Shown one piece after another: positions 1-7,677 of a stretch of 64,000 bases of DNA. Origin of the DNA: an uncultured Microbacterium sp. GTDB taxonomy: Bacteria; Actinomycetota; Actinomycetes; Actinomycetales; Microbacteriaceae. The stretch spans positions 70,586 to 134,585 of the forward strand of contig NZ_CALBRW010000020.1 in NCBI RefSeq assembly GCF_937927635.1, in the 5' to 3' direction. Made by a program: the position numbers and the translations under genes. Each line of letters opens with the position of its first letter. The stretch's first letter is position 1. The notes beneath the pieces were generated by a model that saw only the letters and a program-made list of their open reading frames with translations, searched no databases and had not been told where the DNA came from.

Positions 1-2
1 TA

Positions 3-119
3 CCGCAGAGGCTGCAGGACCTGATCCTGGCGCGGCTCGTGCCCGATCAGGTCGCGTCGGTCGACCGGAAGGCGCGCTCGTCGTATGAGGAGGGCATCAC
101 GCGCGGTCGAGACGGTTGA
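3..119 (+). CDS. C-terminal end of an unidentified protein (truncated by window edge)
   Basis: An open frame enters from the left edge and runs 38 codons to a TGA at 117-119. The peptide is charged and ends in Arg-Gly-Arg-Asp-Gly. GC at third positions is high, as in neighbouring genes, which supports it being coding. Too little is visible to name a family. Confidence 0.4.
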   Translation, partial: PQRLQDLILARLVPDQVASVDRKARSSYEEGITRGRDG

Positions 120-195
120 GCGGGGTGATCGGGCAGCGCGTCAGGTGCATCGACACGGCAACCGTGCTCGCGGGAATGAATCCGCGGATCTTTTA

Positions 196-209
196 GTTGT
201 ATATTCAAC
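196..209. promoter_or_regulatory. Probable MarR-family operator upstream of the dioxygenase operon
   Basis: GTTGTATATTCAAC is a 14-base near-perfect palindrome (GTTG/CAAC arms, ATAT core) 24 bases before the dioxygenase ATG. It shares the TTG-N6-CAA frame with the site in front of the MarR gene at 3356-3367, so the local MarR protein is the likely ligand. An AGGA-type ribosome site lies at 225-230. Confidence 0.55.
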
Positions 210-233
210 CAAAGCATCTCGCACGGAGGAATC

Positions 234-1160
234 ATGACCACCACCCAGCCCGGCACCGCCCCCGACCGCGTGCTCAACGCGAACACCGGCATGGATGCCG
301 TGACGCTGCGCGTCGGCGACCTCGAGCAGATGACCTCGTACTACGCGAACGCGCTGGCCCTCGAGTCCATCGAGGAGCGCGCCCGCGGCCGCGAGGTGCA
401 CCGCGTGCTCGGCCGCGGACGCACCCCGATGGTGCGCCTGATCGGCACCCCGGATCTGCCCGGTGTCGACCCGCGCCAGGCCGGTCTCTTCCACACCGCG
501 TTCCTCTTCGACGACGCCCCCACCCTCGCCGCAACCGTGCTGCGTGCCGCGCAGGACCAACGCGGGCACTTCACCGGCTCGAGCGACCACCTGGTCAGCG
601 AAGCGTTCTACTTCACCGACCCCGAGGGCAACGGCATCGAGCTGTACCTCGACCGCGACCGCTCCGAGTGGCAGTACCAGAACGGCGCCCTGCAGATGTC
701 CACCCTGTACCTCGACCCGAACGCCTACCTGCAGCGCCATCTCGACGAGAACGTGCTCGCGACCGTCGGTGTCCGTGCGGGCAAGGTCGGCCACGTGCAT
801 CTGCAGGTCGGCGACATCCCCACCGCTCGCGCGTTCTACGTCGACGCGCTCGGCTTCGAGACCACGGTCGACACCTACCCGGGCGCGCTGTTCGCCGCGG
901 CCGGCGGCTACCACCACCACGTCGCCATGAACACCTGGAACAGCGCCGGCGCCGGCCCCCGCGCCGCGAGCCTCGGCCTCGGCGATGTCGCCATCACCGT
1001 GCCGACCCGCGACGACCTCGATGCGCTCGCAGCCCGCCTCACTCACCGCAAGCTGCAGTTCGCCGACGACGGCCGCGCGGTCTCGCTCGACGACCCGTGG
1101 GGCACGCACGTCACCGTCGCCCTGCCCGGCGGCGACGTCGACGAGGTGCTGGCCCGATGA
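234..1160 (+). CDS. VOC-family ring-cleaving dioxygenase (MhqE/CatE-like)
   Basis: This 308-residue protein has two vicinal-oxygen-chelate modules, about residues 15-140 and 175-305. The first ends in a DPEGNGIELYL strand that keeps the usual metal-ligand Glu. The second begins GHVHLQVGD and has a His cluster (YHHHVAMN) but ends DPWGTHVTVAL, so the matching Glu is missing there. Homologues such as B. subtilis MhqE/MhqO and CatE open catechol or hydroquinone rings with a divalent metal. The gene heads an operon whose next two genes overlap it by four bases each. ATG 234 follows a good GGAGGA site. The exact substrate is not known; a role in quinone or electrophile detoxification is inferred from context. 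Confidence 0.85.
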   Translation: MTTTQPGTAPDRVLNANTGMDAVTLRVGDLEQMTSYYANALALESIEERARGREVHRVLGRGRTPMVRLIGTPDLPGVDPRQAGLFHTAFLFDDAPTLAATVLRAAQDQRGHFTGSSDHLVSEAFYFTDPEGNGIELYLDRDRSEWQYQNGALQMSTLYLDPNAYLQRHLDENVLATVGVRAGKVGHVHLQVGDIPTARAFYVDALGFETTVDTYPGALFAAAGGYHHHVAMNTWNSAGAGPRAASLGLGDVAITVPTRDDLDALAARLTHRKLQFADDGRAVSLDDPWGTHVTVALPGGDVDEVLAR

Positions 1161-1789
1161 CCCTGCACGCGATCGCCTCGGCCGAGCGGTTCGATGACAC
1201 GGCATCCGTCGTCGCGGTGTTCCTGCACGGCTTCGGCTCGAACGAGCGGGACCTCGTCGGACTGGCACCCGCCCTTCCGACCGGCATCCCGTGGGCCTCG
1301 CTGCGGGCGCCGATCGCGGTCGGCTCCGGCGCGCACGCGTGGTTCCCGATCGGCGAACCCGGCAATCCCGACCCGGCGCCGGTCGCCGCCGCGACCGACG
1401 CGATCCTGGCGTGGGCGGATGCTGCGCTGCCGGCCGGCGCCCGCATCACACCGATCGGGTTCTCGCAGGGCGGTCTGATGGCCTCGCAGCTGCTGCGCAC
1501 CGCCCCTGAGCGTGTGCTCGCCCCGGTCATCCTCGGCGGCTTCGTGCAGGCGGGCGAGCAGCCCGGCGACCGGATGCTGGCCACCACGCGCCCCGCCGTG
1601 TTCTCGGGCCGCGGAGAGGACGACCGCATCATCGCGGCGCCCGCGGTCGCGCGCACCGACGCCTGGCTGCCCGCGCACGTCACCCTCACCGCGCGCACCT
1701 ACCCCGGTCTCGGGCACGGCATCGACGCACGGATGCTGCGCGATGTGCGCGAGTTCCTCGCCGACGAGCTCGCGGTGGCAGACGCATGA
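1157..1789 (+). CDS. Carboxylesterase/phospholipase-like alpha/beta hydrolase (MhqD-like)
   Basis: The 210-residue protein carries an oxyanion segment HGFGSNERD (24-32), the nucleophile elbow GFSQGG with Ser103, and a late catalytic GLGHGID His. This is the small esterase family that in Firmicutes is paired with the ring-cleaving dioxygenase in the mhqED operon. Its ATG overlaps the dioxygenase TGA (ATGA), so the two are translationally coupled. No signal peptide is visible, so it is cytosolic. The same regulation by the nearby MarR protein is likely. Confidence 0.87.
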   Translation: MTLHAIASAERFDDTASVVAVFLHGFGSNERDLVGLAPALPTGIPWASLRAPIAVGSGAHAWFPIGEPGNPDPAPVAAATDAILAWADAALPAGARITPIGFSQGGLMASQLLRTAPERVLAPVILGGFVQAGEQPGDRMLATTRPAVFSGRGEDDRIIAAPAVARTDAWLPAHVTLTARTYPGLGHGIDARMLRDVREFLADELAVADA

Positions 1790-2814
1790 GCACCCAGCCG
1801 TTCGAGATCGGCATCTTCACCTTCGGCGAGCTGAACCGCACCGACACCGGCGCGTTCACCGACCCGCGCGACCGCCTCGAGCAGCTGCTCGAATGGGCCC
1901 GTGTCGCCGATCAGGCCGGACTCGACGTGTTCGGCGTGGGGGAGCACCACCGCCCCGACTTCGCGGTCTCCTCGCCGCAGATCGTGCTGGCCGCCGCCGC
2001 GCGCGAGACCGAGCGCATCCGCCTGACCAGCACGGTCTCGGTGCTCTCCAGCGCCGACCCGGTGCGGCTGTTCGAGGAGTTCGCGACCGTCGACCTGCTC
2101 TCCCGAGGCCGCGCCGAGATCACCGCGGGCCGCGGCGCGTACATCGAGTCGTTCCCGCTGTTCGGGCAGGAGCTCGGCCGCTACGACGAGTACTTCGACG
2201 ACCGCCTCGACCTTCTGCTCGCACTGCGCGCGCAGAACCCCGTCACCTGGACGGGCACCACCCGCCCGTCGCTGCGTGATGCCGGCGTCTGGCCGCGACC
2301 GGCGGGCGAGCTGCCGGTGTGGATCGCCGTCGGCGGCACACCTGAATCCGCGGTGCGCGCCGGCCGTCTCGGCCTGCCGATGTACCTCGCGATCCTCGGC
2401 GCGCCCGCGCGGTTCCGCTCGCTCGCCGCCCTGCATCGGGACGCCGCGGCCCAGGCCGGCATCGCGGCGCCGCGCATCGGCGTGACCTCGCATTTCCACG
2501 TCGCCGAGACCACCCAGGCCGCGCGCGACACGTTCTTCCCGCACTACGCCGCGTACTTCGCCGAGAACATGCCGCGCGGCGGGATGCTGGATCGCGACAC
2601 CCTCGACGCCTGGGCAGGACCCGACGGGGCGCTGTTCGCGGGCAGCCCGGCCGAGATCGTCGACAAGATCCTCTGGGAGCACGAGATGCTCGGGCACACC
2701 CGCTTCCTCGCCCAGGTCGGGCTCGGCGGCCTCGCCCAGCGCGACACGCTGCGCTCGATCGAGCTGCTCGCGACCGAGGTGCTCCCGCAGGTGCGCAAGG
2801 CGCTCGCTGACTGA
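1786..2814 (+). CDS. LLM-class flavin-dependent oxidoreductase
   Basis: This is a 342-residue luciferase-like monooxygenase. It begins with the strand FEIGIFTFGE, has VFGVGEHHRPDF (the usual GEHH segment near the flavin site), LTSTVSVLSSADPVRLFEEF, and a SRGRAEITAGRG segment typical of the family. Such enzymes use reduced FMN or F420; the cofactor cannot be settled here. It overlaps the esterase by ATGA and is the last gene of the operon. A second LLM enzyme at 61976-63088 is also next to a MarR gene. Confidence 0.88.
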   Translation: MSTQPFEIGIFTFGELNRTDTGAFTDPRDRLEQLLEWARVADQAGLDVFGVGEHHRPDFAVSSPQIVLAAAARETERIRLTSTVSVLSSADPVRLFEEFATVDLLSRGRAEITAGRGAYIESFPLFGQELGRYDEYFDDRLDLLLALRAQNPVTWTGTTRPSLRDAGVWPRPAGELPVWIAVGGTPESAVRAGRLGLPMYLAILGAPARFRSLAALHRDAAAQAGIAAPRIGVTSHFHVAETTQAARDTFFPHYAAYFAENMPRGGMLDRDTLDAWAGPDGALFAGSPAEIVDKILWEHEMLGHTRFLAQVGLGGLAQRDTLRSIELLATEVLPQVRKALAD

Positions 2815-2839
2815 CCCGGGCGCGGCCTGCGCGCCGCGC

Positions 2840-3334
2840 TCAGACCATCCGACTGGCCAGCATCCGCTGCTCGGGGTCGAGTCTCGCGAGCAGCGCGGCC
2901 GTGATGTCGTGCAGCTGGCGTCGCTGCTCGGCATCCAGCGCATCGAAGACGAACGAGCGCACCGTGCGCACATGCTCGGGCGTCGCGCGGATCACCTTTC
3001 GGCGGCCGTCGGCGGTCAGCTGCACCGTCGTCGCCCTGGCGTCCTCCGGGGTCGGGATGCGCCGCACGAACCCGCGCTTCTCGAGCCGACTGATCGCGTG
3101 CGAGAGCCGCGAGAGCGTGGCGTTCACACCGGTCGCGAGGGCGGTCATGCGCATGCGCCGGCTCTCGGCGAGGGCGAGCATCGACAGCGTCGCGTAGTCG
3201 AAGTGCGTGAGCTCCTCGTCGCGCAGCAGCTGCGCGTCGATCTGATGCGGCAGCAGTTCGAGCACCGCCGTCAGCGGCGCCCAGGTGCGGCGCTCTTCGT
3301 CGGTGAATCCGCGTGAGACCTGCGCTGTGCTCAT
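2840..3334 (-). CDS. MarR-family transcriptional regulator
   Basis: The 164-residue protein has the winged-helix order of MarR: an N-terminal dimer helix, LSMLALAESRRMRMTALA, the recognition region LSRLSHAISRLEKRGFVRR, the wing TPEDARATTVQLTADGRR, and a C-terminal dimer helix. It is convergent with the oxidoreductase gene. The ATG at 3334 lies six bases after TACGAT, so the message may be leaderless, although CGGAGA just before the start could also act as a ribosome site. The operator-like palindrome 3356-3367 overlaps its promoter, which suggests autorepression. It likely senses an electrophile or quinone. Confidence 0.88.
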   Translation of the reverse strand: MSTAQVSRGFTDEERRTWAPLTAVLELLPHQIDAQLLRDEELTHFDYATLSMLALAESRRMRMTALATGVNATLSRLSHAISRLEKRGFVRRIPTPEDARATTVQLTADGRRKVIRATPEHVRTVRSFVFDALDAEQRRQLHDITAALLARLDPEQRMLASRMV

Positions 3335-3355
3335 TCTCCGATCGTACGGGAATAC

Positions 3356-3367
3356 TTGACGGCTCAA
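3356..3367. promoter_or_regulatory. Probable MarR autoregulatory operator
   Basis: TTGACGGCTCAA has TTGA/TCAA inverted arms with a 4-base centre and covers the -35 region of the minus-strand MarR promoter (a TACGAT -10 lies nearer the gene). It resembles the operator candidates at 196-209 and 63125-63138. Confidence 0.5.
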
Positions 3368-3395
3368 CCAGGCTGTGTCCGAGCATTCGGATTCC

Positions 3396-3428
3396 GGAAC
3401 GGCCTCGCACCCGGTGCGGGGCCGTTCC
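3396..3428 (-). terminator. Hairpin terminator after the J-domain gene
   Basis: Sixteen-base arms (GGAACGGCCTCGCACC and its near-perfect complement) flank a single central C, giving a very stable stem of about 14 pairs. It sits 17 bases past the stop codon of the minus-strand J-domain gene. There is no T-run, as is common in actinobacteria. Confidence 0.6.
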
Positions 3429-3444
3429 GCGCTCCGGAGGCCCT

Positions 3445-4359
3445 TCAGGGCACGAGCACGCGTGCGGTCTGCGTCAGCCGCGTGCGCACGTCGAACGCCT
3501 CGGTCACGCCCATCGGCCTCGCACCCGGGATGCCGCCCCGCAGAACCGTGCGCAGCGCGCTGCGCCGCACCACCGCCACCAGCACGCCCCGCACCGAGCC
3601 CAGCACGGTGACCGGCTCGTCGAGGTCGTCGTCGGGCAGGATCAGGATCGCGCCGGCGAATCGCACGCGCGAGACGCGGGAGACCGAGCGCACGCGGCCG
3701 AGCAGGTCCGCGACGGGGGTGCTGCCGCCCACGGCCCGGCCGATGACCTCGCCCTGACGGAACCGCACAGTGTCGCCGAAGTCGTCCGATGCCAGCCCGT
3801 ACAGGCCCGAAGGGCCCAGCACCGCGTGGTCGAGCTTCTGCGCGGCATCCACACCGACCACCACGTCGTTCCAGGCGGTGAACCCGATGCCGAGATCCGC
3901 GATCGCGGCGGCTGTGCTCTCCTCGGCGAGGGCCGCCGCCAGCATCCGCCTGGCCTCCCACGGCGCATCCCGCACGACGGCGGGGTCGTACGCCTCGCGG
4001 GCGGTGACCGTCCGGCCGAGGTGATCGGTCAGCATCCGCAGGTAGTTCAGCCGGCGCCACCCGCCGGCCTGCCCGTACACCTTCGTGCGCGGTCGCGTTC
4101 CCGCGGAAGAAGCGGATGCCCGCGGCGCGCCCCACGAGACGTGCTCGCGCCCGCGATCGTACGCGGCACGAGCGGATGCCGTGCCGACGTGCTCCCACGC
4201 GCGCTGCACGCGGATGAACAGGCTCGCGTCGCCGCCGGTGTCGGGATGCGTCTCGCGCAGCCTCAGCCGGTACGCCCGCCGCAGCTCGTCGTCGTCGGCG
4301 CTCGCCGCGACGCCCAGCACCTCATAGGCGGATGCTGCCAGCGGCCCCTCGAACGTCAC
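3445..4359 (-). CDS. DnaJ-domain-containing protein
   Basis: A 304-residue protein with an N-terminal J domain (residues 10-66) including the HPD motif at 38-40 that stimulates Hsp70 ATPase. The rest, including a Trp/Arg-rich segment near 95 and a nuclease-like AWNDVVVGVD segment, does not contain the zinc-finger or C-terminal substrate domains of true DnaJ, so this is a specialised J protein. The C-terminal 200 residues are not assigned. The GTG start is six bases after TAACGT, which fits a leaderless transcript. Its start region faces a small membrane-protein gene. Confidence 0.75.
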   Translation of the reverse strand: MTFEGPLAASAYEVLGVAASADDDELRRAYRLRLRETHPDTGGDASLFIRVQRAWEHVGTASARAAYDRGREHVSWGAPRASASSAGTRPRTKVYGQAGGWRRLNYLRMLTDHLGRTVTAREAYDPAVVRDAPWEARRMLAAALAEESTAAAIADLGIGFTAWNDVVVGVDAAQKLDHAVLGPSGLYGLASDDFGDTVRFRQGEVIGRAVGGSTPVADLLGRVRSVSRVSRVRFAGAILILPDDDLDEPVTVLGSVRGVLVAVVRRSALRTVLRGGIPGARPMGVTEAFDVRTRLTQTARVLVP

Positions 4360-4365
4360 GATGAC

Positions 4366-4398
4366 ACGTTAGACGGTCACGGCCGCACCACGTACGCT
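4366..4398. promoter_or_regulatory. Divergent leaderless promoters
   Basis: Two -10 hexamers point outward. TAACGT (minus strand, 4371-4366) is six bases from the GTG of the J-domain gene, and TACGCT (plus strand, 4393-4398) is six bases from the ATG of the small membrane protein. Neither start has a ribosome-binding site. Confidence 0.5.
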
Positions 4399-4404
4399 GA
4401 ACGG

Positions 4405-4584
4405 ATGACCAAGAGCACGATCTGGAGCATCCTCGGCGGCATCGTCGCGATCATCGTGGCGTGGTGGATCGTCAGCGCCCTGTTCTCGGTGCTGTGGTTC
4501 ATCGTCAAGCTCGCGGTGGTGGCGGTCGTGGCCGTGGCGGTGTACGCCGGCATCCGCTCTCTCACCCGCCGCGCGGGCGACTGA
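4405..4584 (+). CDS. Small membrane protein, 59 residues
   Basis: The start MTKSTIWSILGG leads into two hydrophobic helices, about residues 6-28 and 29-50, ending in a basic tail (RSLTRRAGD). Short proteins of this kind are common next to actinobacterial J-domain genes and have no assigned function. The ATG was chosen because a TACGCT -10 box lies six bases upstream, as at other leaderless starts in this window. The protein was recognised from its hydrophobic pattern only. Confidence 0.6.
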   Translation: MTKSTIWSILGGIVAIIVAWWIVSALFSVLWFIVKLAVVAVVAVAVYAGIRSLTRRAGD

Positions 4585-4634
4585 CGCGACGCTTCGACGG
4601 GCTCAGCGGCCCAGCCCGCGCCCTGATCAGGCGC
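4571..4634. terminator. Bidirectional terminator region between convergent genes
   Basis: Between the small membrane gene and the minus-strand hydrolase are GCGCGGGC (4571-4578) with its complement at 4614-4621, and a bulged palindrome around CCTGATCAGG (4622-4631). The stretch also holds CTTCGACGGGCTCAGC (4592-4607). That resembles an intergenic word I recall as widespread in Microbacteriaceae; the recollection needs checking. Confidence 0.35.
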
Positions 4635-5421
4635 GCAGGAACTCCAGCGCCGCCCGGCGGAAGTCCTTCGAACCGGGCGCGTTGAAGTGGTGCCGGCCGG
4701 GGATCTCGAAGAACGTGCCCTGCGGCGCGTACGACGCCACGGTGCGCGAGCCCTCGAGGACGGGATCCTCCGAGCCCGTCGCGAACAGCACCGGCTGCTG
4801 CGGAGCATGCTCGGCGGAGATGGCCGGCGAATCGCGCTGCCCCTTGGCCAGGGCGACCAGGGCGCGCAGGTCGTTGCCGGACACGCGCTCGGCGAGGTCG
4901 ACATACGCCTTCGTGCCCGGGTCGGTCACGGGCACTCCGTCGTCGGCGTAGCGGTACACCTGCTCGTCGGCGAACTCGTCCAGCGGGATGCCGTCGGGCA
5001 CGCCGCCCAGCACGGCCCGCGGGATGCGGTCGTCGAGGTCCTGCAGCAACTGCCAGCCCACGCGCGCTCCCAGTGAGTACCCGACGTAGAACGCCTCGTC
5101 GACGAGGAACGTCTCCATGACGGCCTCGACGTCGTGCGCCAGGCTCTTCACCGCGTAGCCCGCGCCGTCGTGCGGCTTCTCGCTGGCGCCGTGGCCGCGC
5201 AGGTCGATGCCGAGGATGCGGTACCCCTCCTTCTTCAGCATACGCGTCCACCCGGTGTGCACCCAGGTGTCGGCCGTGCTCGAGGCGAAGCCGTGCACGA
5301 GCACGACGGTCGGCGCATCCAGCTCGCCCCACGAGTAGGCCGCGAGAGCCACGCCCTCGCCGACCTCGACGAACTGCGGAGCGGGCTGGTCGGTCAGCGA
5401 GGAGAGGATGTCGTCGGTCAC
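4627..5421 (-). CDS. Alpha/beta hydrolase
   Basis: A 264-residue hydrolase with the oxyanion LVHGFASS (41-48), the DLRGHGAS segment (73-80), the nucleophile elbow GYSLG with Ser116, and a late PGRHHFNAPG segment supplying the His. No signal peptide or membrane helix is seen, so it is cytosolic. It stands alone; its GTG start lies six bases after CAAGAT, a weak -10. The substrate is unknown. Confidence 0.82.
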   Translation of the reverse strand: MTDDILSSLTDQPAPQFVEVGEGVALAAYSWGELDAPTVVLVHGFASSTADTWVHTGWTRMLKKEGYRILGIDLRGHGASEKPHDGAGYAVKSLAHDVEAVMETFLVDEAFYVGYSLGARVGWQLLQDLDDRIPRAVLGGVPDGIPLDEFADEQVYRYADDGVPVTDPGTKAYVDLAERVSGNDLRALVALAKGQRDSPAISAEHAPQQPVLFATGSEDPVLEGSRTVASYAPQGTFFEIPGRHHFNAPGSKDFRRAALEFLRA

Positions 5422-5478
5422 ACTTCCATCTTGGCCCGGTTCCGGGCAAGGAGGCAGGGGGATCCGCCGTTCCTATTC

Positions 5479-5498
5479 TCGAATCGATTCGATAGACT
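5479..5498 (+). promoter_or_regulatory. Promoter with palindromic operator for the MATE exporter
   Basis: The perfect 14-base palindrome TCGAATCGATTCGA (5479-5492) directly abuts the -10 hexamer TAGACT (5493-5498). A repressor bound there would block RNA polymerase. No regulator gene is adjacent, so the ligand is unknown. Confidence 0.55.
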
Positions 5499-5505
5499 TA
5501 TCGCA

Positions 5506-5533
5506 CCGGCGCCGTGACCGATCACGGGGCCGG
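5506..5533 (+). other. Hairpin in the 5' leader of the MATE gene
   Basis: CCGGCGCCGTG pairs with CACGGGGCCGG (10 of 11 positions) around a six-base loop. It begins about where transcription from the TAGACT box would start and leaves about 40 bases to the ATG. It may stabilise the message or act in attenuation. Confidence 0.4.
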
Positions 5534-5575
5534 TCGTCGTCTTTCCCCCACCCTCCGCACCCCCTTCGGAACCGC

Positions 5576-7093
5576 ATGGCCACCACCCTCATCACCGGAC
5601 GCCCGTGGCGCGTCATCCTGGCCTTCTCCGTGCCGCTGCTGATCGGCAACGTCGTGCAGCAGCTGTACCAGTTCGTCGACGCGGTCGTCGTCGGCCGGCA
5701 TCTGGGCGTGAACTCGCTCGCGGCCGTCGGCGCCTCCGGCAGCCTGATCTTCCTCGTGATCGGATTCGCGTGGGGGCTGGGCAGCGGCTTCGCGATCCCC
5801 ACCGCCCAGGCCTTCGGTGCCTCGGACTCCCGGGGCGTTCGCCGCTCGGTGGCCACCGGCACCGTGCTCACCGCCGCGACGAGCCTGATCCTCACGGTGC
5901 TCGGCCCGCTGATGGCCGAGCCGCTGCTGCGGCTGCTGCAGACGCCGCCGGAGCTGCTGGCCGAGTCGACCGCGTTCACGCAGGCCACCTTCATCGGCGG
6001 CAGCACGATCATGTTCTTCAACTACCTGGCCGCCATCATCCGCGCCATCGGCGACTCCACCACCCCGCTGGTGTTCCTCACGATCTCGTGCGCGATGAAC
6101 GTGGGCCTGGTCATCCTGATGGTCGGCACCCTGAAGTGGGGAGTGGCGGGCGCCGCCTGGGCGACCGTGGTGGCGCAGGCCATCTCGGTGCTGCTGTGCC
6201 TGCTGTACGTGTGGCGGCGCCTGCCGGTGCTGCACGTGCAGCGCGCGGACTGGCGCGTGACCCGCGCCGCCATGGCCGAGCACCTGCGCCTGGGCCTGCC
6301 GATGGGCTTCCAGGCGTCGATCATCGCGATCGGCGCGCTCATCGTGCAGGTGGCGCTGAACACGCTGGGACCCGAGGCGGTGGCCGCGTACACGGCGGCG
6401 GCCCGCATCGACAGCCTGTCCAGCGCACTGCTGGCCTCGCTGGGCCTGGCCGCGTCGATGTACGCCGCGCAGAACCTCGGCGCCCGTCGACCCGACCGCG
6501 TCCGCCGCGGCACGATCCAGGCGCTGTGGATGTCGGTGATCGCCTCGCTGGCGCTGGGTGCGTTCATGATCACGCTGGGAGCGCCGGTGGTGAGCATCTT
6601 CATCGGCGACGGCGCGCCGGACGTCGTGCGCGACGCGCACCTGATGCTCATCATCAACGGATCCACCTATACGATCCTCGGAGTGCTGTTCGTGCTGCGC
6701 GGAGTGCTGCAGGGGATCGGTCGCGTGCTGGTTCCGACGATCACCGGCGTGATCGAGCTGGTCATGCGCGCGGCGGCTGCTGTGATCATGGGAGCGCTGC
6801 TGGGCTTCGGCGGCGTCGCAATGGGCAACCCGATGGCGTGGATCGGCGCGGTCGCGCTGCTGATCCCGGCGTACGTGTCGGCGCACCGCGCGCTGGCGAA
6901 GATGCCCGTCGCGCCGCAGGAGACGACGCTCACCACCCCGATACCCGTGATCGGACTCGCGGAAGGGTCGATGGTGGCGGATGCCGTGTTCACGGCGCCC
7001 GTTCCCGTGGTGCATCCGAGGCTGGGGCGGCTGCACCTTCCGCGTCGCTCACGCGGCGCGCACCGCTCGCGCAGTGCCCGACGCACGCGCTGA
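5576..7093 (+). CDS. MATE-family multidrug efflux transporter
   Basis: A 505-residue integral membrane protein with twelve hydrophobic segments in two homologous halves. The start ITGRPWRVILAFSVPLLIGN and the segment QQLYQFVDAVVVGRHLG are typical of the family, which exports cationic drugs by Na+ or H+ antiport. The C-terminal 60 residues form a basic cytosolic tail (RLHLPRRSRGAHRSRSARR) that is longer than usual. ATG 5576 begins the family-like N-terminus; the ribosome site is weak. An operator palindrome and a leader hairpin precede it, so expression is probably induced by a ligand. Confidence 0.88.
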   Translation: MATTLITGRPWRVILAFSVPLLIGNVVQQLYQFVDAVVVGRHLGVNSLAAVGASGSLIFLVIGFAWGLGSGFAIPTAQAFGASDSRGVRRSVATGTVLTAATSLILTVLGPLMAEPLLRLLQTPPELLAESTAFTQATFIGGSTIMFFNYLAAIIRAIGDSTTPLVFLTISCAMNVGLVILMVGTLKWGVAGAAWATVVAQAISVLLCLLYVWRRLPVLHVQRADWRVTRAAMAEHLRLGLPMGFQASIIAIGALIVQVALNTLGPEAVAAYTAAARIDSLSSALLASLGLAASMYAAQNLGARRPDRVRRGTIQALWMSVIASLALGAFMITLGAPVVSIFIGDGAPDVVRDAHLMLIINGSTYTILGVLFVLRGVLQGIGRVLVPTITGVIELVMRAAAAVIMGALLGFGGVAMGNPMAWIGAVALLIPAYVSAHRALAKMPVAPQETTLTTPIPVIGLAEGSMVADAVFTAPVPVVHPRLGRLHLPRRSRGAHRSRSARRTR

Positions 7094-7101
7094 GCACCGT
7101 C

Positions 7102-7125
7102 GGCGTCATCCCTGAGGATGATGCC
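7102..7125 (+). terminator. Hairpin after the MATE gene
   Basis: GGCGTCATCC and GGATGATGCC (9 of 10 pairs) surround a CTGA loop, eight bases past the MATE stop codon. Confidence 0.45.
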
Positions 7126-7221
7126 GAATCGTTCTCCCGGGGGAGGGACTTCCCTGGTCGACACGGGTAACCTGGACGTCAGAGGCACGCGGAACCGTGC
7201 TCATGACGGGGGGTCGTCACA

Positions 7222-7662
7222 ATGTCCACTTTGGCCTTGACACGAGCACTGGCATCGATCTTCGTGCCGATCGGGATCACCGGAGCAGCCATCGCGCTCG
7301 TCTGCGCGCTCATCGCGGCGTTTGCGATCACGCGCGGCTCGGTGGGGCTCGCAGGCGGCGCGATCGGCGTCTGGATCGTCGGTGCGCTGCTCAGCGCTGC
7401 CGCATCCTTCGCCAACGCGTGGGTTCCACTGCTCGTCGCCTTCGCCGCGCTCGGCGCGGCTCTGGCGGTCGGCGGCCTGGCGCGTGCGGCGGTCCGCGGC
7501 GTTCGGGCGATGTCCGAGCGCGCACCGCAGCAGTCGCCCCCGGCGGAGGTCGCTGTCGCGCAGGCCAAGGCCCCGGCGCATCCCGCCGCCAGGCCCGCCC
7601 GTCCGACCACGTCCGTGCGGCCGTCGGCACCCGTCGCCGACAGCATCCGCATCGCGGCCTGA
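7222..7662 (+). CDS. Hypothetical membrane protein with Ala/Pro-rich tail
   Basis: The 146-residue product has three hydrophobic segments (about 10-33, 40-62 and 70-92) followed by a charged, Pro/Ala-rich cytosolic tail (residues 98-146) that looks disordered. No family is recognised. The start follows a GGGGGG run; a possible -10, TAACCT, is seen near 7168. It is convergent with the alcohol dehydrogenase gene. Confidence 0.6.
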   Translation: MSTLALTRALASIFVPIGITGAAIALVCALIAAFAITRGSVGLAGGAIGVWIVGALLSAAASFANAWVPLLVAFAALGAALAVGGLARAAVRGVRAMSERAPQQSPPAEVAVAQAKAPAHPAARPARPTTSVRPSAPVADSIRIAA

Positions 7663-7677
7663 CGGCGCTCGCCGCGC

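Noticed and set aside
141..1268. Long minus-strand open frame opposite the dioxygenase
   Set aside because: Low-complexity Arg/Gly/Val composition and exact antisense position to a clear VOC gene; high-GC DNA makes such frames by chance.
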